A DNA stretch of 64,000 nt from Armillaria gallica. Its lineage: Eukaryota; Basidiomycota; Agaricomycetes; Agaricales; Physalacriaceae. Below the pieces are notes generated by a model. It did not search any database, had not been told where the DNA came from, and was given only the letters and a program-made list of their open reading frames with translations. The position numbers and the translations under genes are program-made. The DNA is taken from assembly GCA_037576215.1 (NCBI GenBank), contig JBANDB010000017.1, forward strand, positions 1,054,001-1,118,000. The letters run 5' to 3'. Below, piece by piece: positions 36,788-48,557 of this stretch (the stretch's first letter is position 1; each line of letters begins with the position of its first letter).

Positions 36788-38035
36788 GATATATGCGCTT
36801 GGCTGGTGTAGAATTCCCGCTCGCGGGTGTTGTTAATGGGAAGAGCTCGCTGAGATTTTTTTCGAGAGCTCTTTCCGTATTCGGTGTCACTAGTCACACG
36901 GTGACATGTTGACGGTCCGCCGGGTCCGCCTTCCGATCAAGATGACCGTATTCTTTTCACACTGTCCTGGATATAACTTGGCACTATACATGGTTTCAGC
37001 CTTACCTTGGCGCAAGCTTTGCAGGTTACCTCAAGGTCTCTGTAGCATTCATTTGAGATCATGACACCATATTTCTGAGGATTGAAAAGCACGATTGACT
37101 GTCGGACGACTTCTAGAAATGCAAGGCTGCACGTTTCAATTTCCGTACTTTCCGCCGAGCTCTTCGACCACTTGTGTCGAAGAAGAACCCCCGATCCTTT
37201 TCAATCTATTGCGGGCTTAAGGTTATCCCCTTCATCCGACCGGCGATCGCTGCTCAGGTATGTGTGTGTACTTTGACTTCCAGAGTACTTTTCTCTCTCA
37301 TCGCAGATGTATAGAAGACGGGTTTCTTCAAACGGGCTTAGGATCACGATGTACTCAACGATTCACCACGTGTTAATTAATCGTCGACGTGTCGCCACAT
37401 GTTCCTCCTCGTTTCGACGATTGAAACGTCTTTTATGTCGCCCGCGTCGCATGCGCTTGACGCGTCGTATCTTACTCCAATCGCCGACCTAGCTCCATCA
37501 TGTGCTGGAGTCACTGTCTTTCAGTCGTCTGTCCCATTTGGGTTCTTATTTGCCTTCCTTCACCGCTCAAGGACGGAAAGTACCCCTTTTCCAATGTACC
37601 CTCATTCCGGGTCCCTTGCGACTCAACTTTGCGTCACAGAATTCCTGGTGCACCGGAAGCGAATGACTCTTTGTTCTCCGTCCGTTGTCGATCCTCCCAA
37701 GAATGTATCATTGAAGATATAGTACAACCTCAAAAAGCTTACCGGTTTACGGCATTCCACGGATGATGAATATATGCGCTCTGAGGCGGATGCAACATCG
37801 TCTTCTTACACAGAAATATCCGGAGACTCTCTTTCAGCGGATGTTACCCACACGGCTCTTTTATCTTGCTAGTCATGGGAATGGCTTTCGTATTATCTGA
37901 TTCGCGGGTGTGCATTAGAACAAGGTTAGCGTTACATTTTTCTGATCCTATGGATCACACGCGATATACTTTCTAGTTTCTCCGATTGTAGCAAGATCCA
38001 TGAATCTCTGACACGGCGTCATGGTTTCGAGGGTG
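36788..38035. other. Divergent intergenic region between NOP1 and the MFS gene
   Basis: About 1.2 kb between divergent genes. Short plus frames (37082-37276, 37307-37766) have no recognised domain or splice structure. The left part is the fibrillarin promoter; the right part leads into the MFS promoter and its TATA box. Confidence 0.5.
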
Positions 38036-38043
38036 TATAAAAG
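38036..38043 (+). promoter_or_regulatory. TATA box of the MFS transporter gene
   Basis: TATAAAAG 48 bases before the ATG at 38092, inside a CT-rich leader. Position and sequence fit a fungal core promoter. Confidence 0.65.
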
Positions 38044-38091
38044 ACGAGAGCAACTTGGCCTCCTCGTGTACCTACTATCTCTCCTCTCCTC

Positions 38092-40142
38092 ATGTCTACC
38101 GCCGAGTGTTCTTTCATGTCCGAGAAAAAGGTCTTTGACCCGTTGTACGGCGACCGTGCGGATGCCTCTTCTATTGGGCACGACGTTAAGGTCAACCATA
38201 CCCTAACTATCCAGAGCGCGGAAGACAAGGAATGTGTCCCCGAACCCGTCGAAGTCAGAGTACCCATAACGACGATGATGGGGAGCTCTGATTTTCCCGA
38301 CGGTGGCCTTAAAGCGTGGCTGGTCGTATTTGGTGTGAGTACTTACATCTAGGGTACACTATACTATTGTGTTAAGCAACTCTTCTTCCAGGGCATGTGT
38401 TGCACGTTTACAACGTAAGCCTTCTAGGTCTCCGGCATTAAATTCTTCTGCTGACTTTACCATACCCGGTTGTTCCCAGATTCGGCTATGTTAACGCCTG
38501 GGGCGTGAGTTTTCATCTCGGTAGCAATGGTATTCATCCACTCATCACTTACGGTCTACAGATTTTTCAAGCATACTATCAGGAAACTCTTCTGAAAGAC
38601 TCGTCGCCTTCAAGCATGTAAGAAAGGTTGTCTCTTGCTTTATCGGTTCACTGACCGCCTGTTGTTTCAGCGCGTGGATCGGTTCTATACAGGTACGTAT
38701 GCCATTGGTTCCTACATCCGCCACTACTCATCATACCGTGTAGTACTGCCTTGTGTTCCTTCCGGGTATCCTCGTTGGCCGCCTTTTCGACTTGGGTTAC
38801 TTCCATACGATCCTCATTTCTTGCAGCGCCTTACTGGTTCTCGCCACCTTTCTGACCGCCGAATGCACTGCGTACTGGCAGTTTCTTCTCTGTCAGGGGC
38901 TCGCAGTCGGTGTGCGCATCTTCCTATTCCTATCTAATTAATTATGCAGTTATTAATTGACCTTTTAAGCTCGCCTGCGGCGGAATATTCGGGCCCACGA
39001 TGGCCGTCATCGCCCATTGGTTCAAAAAGAAACGAGGTATGGCCTTAGGCCTCGTAGCGATTGGGTCATCAATAGGCGGCACCGTCATTCCGATTATGGC
39101 TAGAAACCTGATACCTCGTATTGGGTATGTATTTACTCCTTGGACGTCCTCACTAAAGGATTTACGTGTATCTAAATTGCGAAAGATTCTCGTGGGCGAT
39201 GCGGGTCATCGGTTTCGTTCTTTTGGCTACCCTCTGTTTGGCAAATGCCGTATGTAACCATTCCGAAGTTGTGTGGCGCCTTTTCTCACTTCAAGCAGAC
39301 TTTGAAACGGCGTTTACCACCAGCCAATGTCGTTGGGGGCCTCTTTAACTTCCGCTCTTTTAGATCCGCTCCTTTCTCTTGCTATTGTGTCTCTGCTTTT
39401 TTCGTTTTTCTCGGAATCTACACAAGTAAGTGGTCTGAGTTGATCTTTTAAATGCTTCTTTGAAACTAACGTATTCTAATGATGAGTGTTAACATACATC
39501 GATGTCAGTGCAGTCTCGCTAGGCATCTCGGCTGACATCTCGTTCTATCTGGTCGCCATCGTGAATTGTTCTAGTGGCGTCGGGCGATACATTGCAGGAG
39601 GTCTCTCTGACCGTTTCGGTATATTTATACACGTCAACTCATAAATCTATCCGCTTATCTGTGTCCTAGGCCCGCTCAATATCATGATTCCTTTGACTTC
39701 ATTCGCGGCCATATTCACATATTCCTGGCCCTTCGCCCCAAATCAAGCATCCCTGATCTGCGTTGCTATTCTATACGGGTATGTTCGAACACCACATCGC
39801 CGATGCATTTATTAATTATTATTTAGACTTTCGTCTGGCGCTTATATGTCTTTACTGCCTAGTCCCTTGATGGCAATGGGCGACCCGAGCGATATTGGTC
39901 GTCGACTCGGCATGTGTATGAGTATCCTTTCCATCGGGGCACTAATTGGCCCTCCGATATCTGGGGATATCAATTCCACCACAAGAGGGTTCCAGGCCGT
40001 CGGTTTCTTCGCAGGCGAGTTCAACGTACCTGCCTGCAAACATGTCTGACAGTTCTCCACAGGCAGCACGATACTACTGGGTGTTATTCTGATGACCGTC
40101 ACACGGCATCTCCTTCTTGGGAGACTTTCGGGAAGAGCATAG
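38092..40142 (+). CDS. MFS transporter, monocarboxylate (MCT/MCH) type
   Basis: Thirteen exons: 38092-38334, 38392-38414, 38480-38504, 38562-38617, 38671-38692, 38744-38911, 38970-39124, 39186-39249, 39299-39425, 39487-39618, 39670-39778, 39827-40014, 40063-40142, giving 463 aa. A soluble N-terminus of about 70 residues ends at FPDGGLKAWLVVFG, the usual MCT entry into helix 1. Twelve hydrophobic helices follow. Characteristic pieces are GYVNAWGIFQAYYQE, ACGGIFGPTMAVIAHWF, KKKRGMALGLVAIGSSIGG and SCSSGVGRYIAGGLSDRFG-like segments. Three exons are 22-25 nt. The last intron (40015-40062) starts GCGAGT, a GC-AG intron; a GT alternative downstream would truncate the last helix. The substrate is unknown; fungal members move monocarboxylates or riboflavin. 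Confidence 0.87.
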
Positions 40143-40819
40143 AGAAATAAGCAACACTTTCACTTTATGCTGTCTAAATTATTACACTCAGTTCCTTAGA
40201 TGTCTGTAATAGTCATGGACTCGTAACAGTCAGCTCCAATATTACTCGTTAATATCATTCCGATTCGTCGATTTACTAACCATCAAGTTATTCTCTAGGC
40301 ATATCTCTTCGATAGGTATCCATCTCCGTCGACAGCGTAATGGACGATAGCTTCTATATTAAGGACGTCCTTCACGCAGCTAAGTATAGACATGAAGTCC
40401 ACACTGGTCCAGGTCAATCGATCAGTCTGGATAGAGCAACAGACTAACTTTCGTAGTGCATACCCCATATCTAGTACCCATTTGGACGCGTTGGACCTAG
40501 GAAAGTTTTGGCTGTCAAGGAACATCAGAAAAGAAAACGGAATGGACAATCGACGTCGAACCGTACAGGATAACAATGATGGTGAATATGCTATCAAGAC
40601 CATGCATATCCTGCGACGCGTCGGAAACTATCGAGCCATATCTACCTGTTCGGCATCGGTGAATTGAATGCCAAACGAAATAGATGTCAAGCGCGCCATC
40701 CACGATGTTCCAAGTAAACTGGCCGCGTGTATTCCGTGTATGGTACAATGGTATTGCTATAGTATGTCAATATAGTAAGGTATCCCCCGATTCTTGGAAA
40801 ACAGACGTCGCAGCTACCA
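40143..40819. other. Convergent intergenic region
   Basis: This lies between the 3' ends of the MFS gene (plus) and the CSC1-like gene (minus). Frames on both strands (40295-40748) have no recognisable features. Presumably it holds 3' UTRs and non-coding spacer. Confidence 0.55.
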
Positions 40820-43800
40820 CTATCGGTCATGACCGCCCGTCCAATCTTCATCGGGAGGATTTCTAGTCACCTCGACCACTCCCTTCCTATCCATCATGGC
40901 GCCTTTATCACTCGCCTCCACGCCCGCTTTCTTCAAATCATCCACCAGCACTTGGCTCAAACCCAGCACGTCATGCGGAATCCATATCCATGGTTGCTCC
41001 ACATACGTCGAAGGATGGTCAAACGCGTGTTCGTCCTGGTCAGCTTCGTCATCGCTTTCTTCATCACACAATTCGTCCTCAGCAGGTTCTAGAGGCTCCA
41101 ATATGGGACGTCTGCTGTCCGTGGACTTCGTTCGAGCCGACTTTTCGGAACTGCCACTACTACTGGATTGCTGAGATGCAGCCGACTTCCTGGATGCATT
41201 GGAACCCTGCCGGATCAGCTCAGGGGCAACTTCTAGACGGTCAACACCGCTGGCCTCCGCAGAATCAACTGCCTCGTGAAGTTGGACGTCTTCTTCTTCT
41301 TTGGCTTCATTCGAAGCGCTTCCATTCCATTCCTTTGAGCGCTTTCTTGTCGCCTCATCCTCAAAGGTAACCTTGGATTTCAAGTTATCAAACGTGTTAT
41401 CCAGTGTCTTGGGAAGCTGCTTTATCCGCTTCCTAATCCTTTTCATATCTATAGGATATTGAGCTGACGGTACAAAAAGCCAGAGAGGAGGAAGAAGGCT
41501 CACGCTGTCGGCTGAACAGATCCAGTTCGATATCCACAGGAGACGTGCCAGCCTTCTGTTGTCGTTTTTGCTCATACCGCTTGACCATTTTCTTGGTTGC
41601 CAGAGACATAGGAAGATACGTGGTAATAGCTATGCAAAGTCAGAATGCTACGCAACGTTAAGGCTCGGGGAACTTACGATCAAAGCTGTGATTTATGTAT
41701 ATCTGAACACAAGCAGTAATCGCCACGAGGATAATCATGAAGGCGCCCTCAATGATAGAAGAGGTTTTAGTGACTGAGACCTTCAAGAAGAATAGGCATG
41801 CGAGACATATTTGTTGGATATATAAACCGACAACTAGGATTGCAATTCATTGGCACATGCGTTACATTCATGTGGAAAAAGTAGCTCACAAAGATTTGAT
41901 ACTGCCATAGGGAAATACAAACCGCCCGTTTCGGATTGATCAGGCTGGTCAAACACCTGCGTACAGACTGAAGGAAGGGATATTAAAAGCTGCAGTCATT
42001 CTAGTGAAAGAGCTTTACTCACGGAATTTGAACGCAAGATAGAACATTAAAAAGCCTGAATAATTTCTCAGTCGTATAACGACATAGATAGAGTGAGGTC
42101 ATAGACGAACTGATCAATGCCATCACGTTGATAAGTGGGTTCAACACACTATAAGCGAACGCAATGGTTGCTAGTAGAGATAATCTCGGAAGGATGATAC
42201 CGAAATCAGCCTGCATCAGCTATTAGTTCATGAATTACGGGTGTGCATGAGAGAGAGTGCCGAACCGAGGGCATCATATAGGTAACCTGAGAACAAACGG
42301 AGGTTAGCATCACGAGAATAAAATGTAACCATGCTAACACACTGAAAATGCTTGTCTGGGTGTGCGCCCCAAAAACCATTTCCTGATGAAGTGTAGGACA
42401 AGAGGCATCAGCTGTGCCAACGCGCCTCCTGCACCAGCAAATCCTTGCGTCACTAAACATCATACAGCCCGTCAGCGTCCACAGAGCAGCAAAAGACAAG
42501 AGGAAAACGAACACATATAAGTCAAGAAGAATATAGAGGCGCCAGGAAGCTGTTGAGCAAGCTTCTGGACTGTTTGCGTAGGCTGTTCAATGATCTGCAA
42601 TCATAAATCAGTCCAGTCACATATACAGGACGACAAGTCCTGACTCACATCTTGGATAGCTAGAAAACGAGAACAGTGTGAGAATTGGAGGCACAGTCGA
42701 CGAGAATGACGAACCTCTTGTGATTCCAGAACTCAGAGTTACGATGAGGAAACCGTGGCTAAGAGAGCAAACACCATAAGCACTGAAATCAATGGCGTGC
42801 GCGTTTCCTTACATCAGGAGGAATAGGAAAAATCGACGATAAACGCTGACAGATATCAGCGAGTACCGAGGAATACATTCATACCAAGCGAGAGCTGGAT
42901 AACAGATATTAGTGAGGTTAATCGGTGAGGCTGGACGACGCACCGCGTAGAATGAAAGGAAGTAATGCAAAGAGCCCAGCCAGAAGAGCCGGAGGAAGAA
43001 CGCCTTGTATAAGAGCGGGGACAGGATCCGGCGCTGCATTAATGTATCAGATGAGTTCTAACCTTCAGTTCTGTAGCAGACTCGTACCCGTGCACACCCA
43101 TTTTAACCAACTGAACATGACATACTTTTCAATAGAAATTTGACAGGCGCAGGGAGGACACTTACTGCACTTTGACGCAAAGATCGTCCACGTTACTCAA
43201 TGTTCCGATAAACGTTACAGGGAACGCCCAACCGATGATGAGTCCAATGGTAGCAAGCCAAGATGTGAGATACCGGCCACGCATTTCAAGGGCGCCATCA
43301 TCAAGATTCCGCCACACGACATCCTTAGGATGCGCCTCCATCCATTTGTCCATCATTGTGAGTGGCTGTGGTTCCCATTAGGAAACCATGTGTCTAAAAA
43401 CAAAAGAACGACTTGCCTCGTGGTAGCTGACGCACTGTGCAAGCACATGGGCCCCAATTTGCAAGTTGCACCGCACAAATGCACTTCCGAGAAAGTTTCC
43501 TTCACCTTTTCCCCGTTCTTCTTCGATCGCAGAGTTTAGCCGTGAAATTTCATCCTAAAATTCTAGTCAGAACCTCGAGCGTAGACCTAAAACCAGGCAG
43601 GACAAACTCTGCACCAATCCAAGGTATCGACTTTGCGACCAAATATCCCCAGAAAACCAGTCCTATGGGTTGGCCGTTTCTTAGCAGGGACGAGCTCGTC
43701 CAATAGCTCATGAGAAGCCGGGGATAGGACCAGCTCTGGTTCCTCTTTACTCTCCTCGTCTTTCGGTTTCCTCTTCAGAGCCTTCTTATGCGCAGCTTGT

Positions 43801-44848
43801 TTGGCACGCCACGCTTTCGTCGCTTGCTTGAGTACGTCGGCTTCGGCGGACTCAAGTTTCTGACAGAGTTCTTGACGTTCCTCAAATATTTCGTTTAAAA
43901 GCTTCTTGTCACGATAGAACCATACTCTATCCACTCCACCGGGGATGAAACTCGCGAATTCACGCATGTCATGTTCGTTCGCCAGTTCGTTCGGAACGGA
44001 GGTAATGAGGACCGTACGCGCCTGGGCAAGGCGAGAATGTGACTTGCTGATGAGAAATTGGTGTCGCATGTGCACAAAGTGAAGCATCTCGCGTCGGATG
44101 AGGTAAAAGATAAAGACTAGAGAAGGTTTCCGTCAATCGGGCATATGGCAAGCAAATTGCCGAAATTCTTACAAGTCAGAAGATAGACGACGACTATATG
44201 CGCGGCAAAGCGTTTTTGATCCCCCTTGTTGACGATACTAAGGAGAAGAATCAGCATATATGATGATCACAGACGACGCTAACGCACTTTGACCAACTAA
44301 TGCGATCCAACCCTGGGTTGTCCGACTGCACGCCAACGACGTTGACCGGAACAATAATGACCATAGTGACGAAGGTGAAAACGGCGAATATCCATATTAG
44401 CATCTTAACGAATCGAAGAAACATGTATCTGCAGGAACATGAGAGTTATCCATAGTCACGTTCAACAGTACACGCACGAATCCAATCCATTCTTGTGAAT
44501 CTGGAGACGGAAATGAGCTTCAAAGGCGTTATAGGGAGACGCCACAACTTACGATATCCTCGGGTGGCGACATTAGTAGGGCAGGGACCCATCGCCAAAA
44601 GCCTTTCGGTAATTCCTCTGCTCGTTTACTGGGTCCACGACGTCAGCAATAGGGAGGCAAGTGAAGCATCTCTCAACTAACTCTGGAGGTGGCAGATACG
44701 TTCGCGGGCTATATATCCTTCCCAATTTCTGCTTCAAGATAAGAAAAGCCCCGACTTCGACCACGAGAAGGCCACCGTTGACGACCAGCGCCGTGACAAA
44801 CGTCTTAGTAGTGCTGTTGCTGCTAGCCTGCTCTGCAGTAACAGACAT
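40820..44848 (-). CDS. CSC1/RSN1-type 7TM (DUF221, OSCA-like) calcium-permeable channel protein
   Basis: A many-exon gene. The first exons are 44848-44682, 44628-44553, 44500-44478 and 44428 onward; the last ends at 40820. The N-terminal helix (TALVVNGGLLVVEVGAFLIL) is followed by KGFWRWVPALLMSPPEDI, then HKNGLDSYMFLRFVKMLIW, the classic start of the RSN1 N-terminal domain. A long cytosolic domain follows with ARTVLITSVPNELANE, GVDRVWFYRDKKLLNE and a Lys-rich coiled coil. Next come GSAFVRCNLQIGAHVLAQCV, KDVVWRNLDDGALEMRGRYL and a 7TM core cut into many small exons between 43.3 and 41.5 kb. The C-terminal 200 residues are acidic and Ser-rich. Family members are osmosensitive cation channels or proteins linked to phosphate metabolism and exocytosis. 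I traced the exon ends in the 7TM core only roughly. Confidence 0.85.
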
Positions 44849-45255
44849 AGTGTGGAGTTACGGAGAAGACAAGAAAAGAAGTACAATAGCGTCACTTAAT
44901 TCGCCATGATGCATTGACCTGCCATGTGTTGCGGTGATTGTTGCTGGCTCCGAATACGTCATTTTCCGAAAATCACCCATCCGGAATATCATAACTGTAC
45001 GCCATAGTACAGAGAGTCACCAGTGGGCATGGTGGGGCAGTGGAGTGCAGTCACTGCAGTGGTGGAGACGGAGAACCTGTGATCAATCCGCAAAATTCGG
45101 CACTGCCACTTCAATTCAGTCTATCGTTTAACGTCGGCAAGCTGCCGTCATGACAAGGGCATTATACATAATTTGATGGCCGTAAATCGGCACTCGATAG
45201 GCTGAGGCTCGGCCGACCATCCTCGCAGCTGAGTTCAAAATCTGCCTTTGCTTCC
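44849..45255. other. 407 bp divergent promoter region
   Basis: This lies between the start codons of the minus-strand CSC1-like gene and the plus-strand glutaredoxin-like gene. No gene is visible. It contains a CAGTGGGCATGGTGGGGCAG-like G-rich stretch near 45020-45060. Confidence 0.6.
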
Positions 45256-45661
45256 ATGTCAAGTCGACTCCCTCGCATTCCACGATTCACACTCTTCTCT
45301 GGTCCCAATTGTTCTCTGTGTGATGTTGGCCGTTTATTTCATTGTTTATAAATGATGAACTCAACGGAATCTATCACAGACGGCGAAATCCGAGCTGGCG
45401 AAAGTCAGGCAGTCGGTATGTGCCGTTACACCGTTCATCAGGCCTTGTTAACTTTTGGTTTCTCCGTAGCGCCAATTTCAGCTGGATATTGTCAATATCC
45501 AGGAACCTGGGCAGGAGAAGTGGAAGCGCAAATATGTTTACTGGATCCCAGCGCTGCATCTGGACGGGAAGGAGATAGCAAAGGGTCGATGGGATTCGAG
45601 CACGGTCGCTCAGGCTCTGGAAGTCTGGGACAAGCTGAAGGCGGAGGAGCCGGAGACTTGA
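45256..45661 (+). CDS. Glutaredoxin-like protein (YDR286C/C5orf63, DUF836 family)
   Basis: Three exons: 45256-45324, 45380-45415, 45470-45661, giving 98 aa with all junctions in phase 0. The protein begins with RFTLFSGPNCSLCD, a thioredoxin-fold strand plus the redox pair Cys19-x-x-Cys22. AKSELAKVRQS and QLDIVNIQEPGQEKW come next, then YVYWIPALHLDGKEIAKGRW with the usual cis-Pro, and a final helix. This matches the small glutaredoxin-like family of fungi and mitochondria in length and order. It is easy to miss: the middle exon is 36 nt, and a long unrelated frame (45352-46659) covers exons 2 and 3. The first donor, GTTGGC, is weak. The stop at 45659-45661 lies inside or just before the 5' part of the zinc-knuckle gene. 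Confidence 0.85.
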
Positions 45662-46659
45662 GTCAGGCTCCGTCATCGCACCTGTTCTTCAGCGATGTCT
45701 TTGCGACGGCGGTTCCATATGGATGGGAGCCTAGCGGCATCTACATACGACACAGTCGGGAGATTTTGGGGTACGAGGAGACCGACGACGTTCCCCCGAA
45801 TTCAAATACACACCGGTGTTTCAACTGTGGTTCTCCGGACCATTCTGTCTCGTCGTGTCCAGAACCTAAGGATCGCGGGCTGATATCATTGTCGCGCCAG
45901 CTATTTGAGTTACTCCAGGAACCAACCGGACCGACTGAATTTCGACGGCTGCACCAAACAGAAGCGTGGCGCCAGCAGCGACTAGACTGGCTGGGACTTT
46001 TCAAACCGGGAGAACTGAGAGGGCAGCTGTTGAGGGAAGCTGTTGGGCCCGGGGAGGGCGACTGGTTGGAGAATATCGCAATCTGGGGCTATCCCAAAGG
46101 CTGGGTTGGTGTCACAGATCCGCAAGATCTGGTCCGACAGAGAATAACGGACGAGTACGCCGGCAGTCATGATGAACATGACCTGTCGGTTGTACTGGGC
46201 GAGGGTATCTTGGGCGACCGCTCGCAATATTTAAGTTTTGATGATTTGGATTCCGTGCAGGTGCCTGACAGTGGCCATGCATCGGCATCCTCAGATACCG
46301 TTACTTCCTTGCCTTCTGAGCGACGACGGTGGGCTGAGTACCCCAATACCCATTTTTCGTCCGAGCTCTTGCCCATTTATACCGGAATAGCCTTTCCCCC
46401 CGTTGAATTCGAAGGCAGTTCTACGTACACGGATGAGCGTCGTGCCCTTTGGGAACGTATCACCAATCCACCAGTACCCTCGTATTCTCTTCCTCCGCCT
46501 CCGCCGCCTCCATCAAGCCCCCCACCGCCACCACCATCCAGTCCGCCACCATTGCCTCCTGTTCTCCCCCCACCTCTACTCAATTCACCCCATCTTCACC
46601 CGCCGTCTTCAAATGCTCACGATGAATATGACGAGGTTGACATGGACTTGTCTGATTAG
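45588..46659 (+). CDS. CCHC zinc-knuckle and PSP-domain protein (ZCCHC8-like)
   Basis: The supported coding part starts around AVPYGWEPSGIYIRH (about 45710), then the CCHC knuckle CFNCGSPDHSVSSC (about 45817-45860), then a PSP domain (LISLSRQLFELL to LFKPGELRGQLLREA and WGYPKGW). It ends with a polyproline stretch and an acidic tail at 46659. By family this is a nuclear RNA-processing or exosome-adaptor protein; human ZCCHC8 is in the NEXT complex. The start is uncertain. The frame is open back to 45352, but that part overlaps exons and introns of the glutaredoxin gene and reads as nonsense. I use the ATG at 45588, which still overlaps the last 74 bases of that gene. An unseen 5' exon or a start near 45690 is equally possible. 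Confidence 0.7.
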
Positions 46660-47417
46660 ACGCCAGGATAAGGACGCGTGATGAATTTGAAGTCTGCCAC
46701 TTCTATCCTTCGTTCACGTACCAGAGGTGAGAAGCTCAGGAAGTAACTGATTCTATCAGCTGGGTTCATGGTTCCACAACAAGCCTTCACTATACCTCTG
46801 GATGACTGGTTGAGAGTTATGTTGAAAGTGCACAATGCTGGGACAGCGGGTTCTCGCTTTGTTGTGCAGCATCTTGGAGCCAGTGGATGTATTTTTGTCA
46901 TGAAGCCACAGCACCGACCCAGATTGTTAACCTCCAGTACCTCCTGGATATGATGGTATTTCTTACGATTGAAAATATACCACTAAGTACCGGTGCAGAG
47001 ATAAGCTATTCCAATCGCAGTCAGTCTCTCGCAGACAGACGGGGTGGAGGTGAGGTTGTAAATTTGATTAGTAGGCCACCCACCGTACAACTCGGACTTT
47101 AAATTAGATAGGATTCCGAAAACAAATACATCTTGACCGACAGGATCCTGGAACGTGTAGTAGACTCAGAATATTTAAGAGTCAAAGTGTATCCATAGTC
47201 GCCAAGGGCCAGTCGGCTTGAAATCGGCATTCCCAAAGGAGGCAACCTATCCCCGCCACCGTACCTCTCAATTTTGTGGATGCAGGTGCAGATGTGAATA
47301 TTTTATCGAGCTACAGCTTCACAGAATTATCCCTAATTATCACAACGTCGGCATCTACTCCTCCAACCATCCTTCGTCGGAGTCAACTTTAGTCCTGACA
47401 ATTATTCATGCTGGCCC
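46660..47417. other. Convergent intergenic region with a possible tiny gene
   Basis: This lies between the 3' ends of the ZCCHC8-like gene and PAM17. A plus frame starting with ATG at 46681 can be spliced (donor GTGAGA after about 15 codons, acceptor CAG before 46760) into about 80 residues, MNLKSATSILRSRTR and onward. I recognise no family and the antisense frame is also open, so I do not call a gene. Confidence 0.4.
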
Positions 47418-48238
47418 TTATTCTTCAGGTAGCAAAACCTTTCGTTTGTACTTCCCCTGATCTCTGAGCCACTGAAGAGAATTATGAGATGACCATCGCA
47501 GGAATATACGTCGAAATCACTTACTCTTCTGTACTGACGAAGGGATCCGACGCGTTCACCTAGAGAGCAGTGAACATCATAAAAGACAGCTTTCAGAGAA
47601 GGATTACCATAATAATCTGGTACCGGGCTAGTTGGGCTCTGAAGGCTGGCGTCGACCCTGTTTTTGGCTATCCGTTGGTAAAATTCGCGGTCTCGAGCAT
47701 CCACAAGTCTAGCGCTACGACGATAGACAATACGCCACAGGGATGACCCTAGTGTGGGACCGACGATGTACCCCACACCTGCTTAACGTGAGCAATCTTT
47801 GCATATACAAAAATACGGACACCGTACCCATACACGCGGCGGTACAGGCGCCATAGAATATAAAAGGATCTATGCCCTAAAATCACATGAGACTCAGGAA
47901 AATGGTAAGGATTGTATTCACGACGCACCCAGATTGGCTTCATAGGGTCCGTGTCCAACGATCCAAAGTAAGCTGCCCCACCGAAGAGACCCAGAGCGCA
48001 AGAAGGAATGGTCATAGCCTGTATCTCAATGTTCAGAAGGATATCACAGAAGGGAAAAAATGCCAACCGTCTGCCATTTGTGCCTGCTACCTCGCAGCGC
48101 AAGGTATTCTGCCCAATTAAGTGCTTTCGCTTCGCTCAAAGTTGTCTGACAGCGCGAAAACATTGGTCGCGCCGTCGTTTGGATCCTTGCAGAAGATGTC
48201 CGAAAAGAGTGGGTGAACATTCGCGTACACCGGTCCAT
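47418..48238 (-). CDS. PAM17: PAM17, presequence translocase-associated motor subunit
   Basis: Six exons: 48238-48068, 48018-47929, 47876-47828, 47778-47608, 47559-47525, 47471-47418, giving 189 aa. The N-terminus is Arg/Ser/Thr-rich with almost no acidic residues, a mitochondrial presequence, followed by LNWAEYLALRGSRHKWQT. Two hydrophobic helices follow, including ALGLFGGAAYFGSLDTDPMK and the segment ending GVGYIVGPTLGSSLW. Then come DAREFY-type residues, NRVDASLQSPTSPVPDYYG and a C-terminal WLRDQGKYKRK. This order is diagnostic of Pam17, an inner-membrane protein that organises Pam18/Pam16 at the TIM23 import channel. The start is chosen at the Met that gives a clean presequence; upstream in-frame Mets exist at 48394 and 48319. 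The donor of exon 1 is GTTGGC. Confidence 0.9.
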
Positions 48239-48557
48239 GTTGGAAAGTCGTAGAATCAACAGTGGTGGTGGAAGACCGAGAACGGCAATTTTGAGCGGCG
48301 ACGCACAGACCAGTGACATTGCCTGCCGAATTTCGCACTGTCGCCCACGTGGTTGCTGGACTTGCGTAAATTCACCTTGATTCACACAGTGCACATAAAA
48401 TCCATGAGGATAGACATTTCCGGATAATATTGTTGGGAGACATGTGCCTGACCAGATCCTGCACGATGTCGGATATGAGCGACAAGGAATCTACGCTTTA
48501 ACAACCCCACACACTAGTCAAGTGACAACAAACATTTTCTCTCACGACACGTTGACC
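48239..48557. other. 319 bp divergent promoter region
   Basis: Shared upstream region of PAM17 (minus) and the cupin gene (plus). No TATA box is obvious. The minus frame extends through it, so a longer PAM17 N-terminus cannot be excluded. Confidence 0.5.

Noticed and set aside
45352..45587. N-terminal part of the long frame that ends at 46659
   Set aside because: It crosses exons and introns of the glutaredoxin-like gene in another frame and has no protein-like features.
46377..46583. Glycine-rich minus-strand frame
   Set aside because: Antisense of the polyproline tract of the ZCCHC8-like gene.
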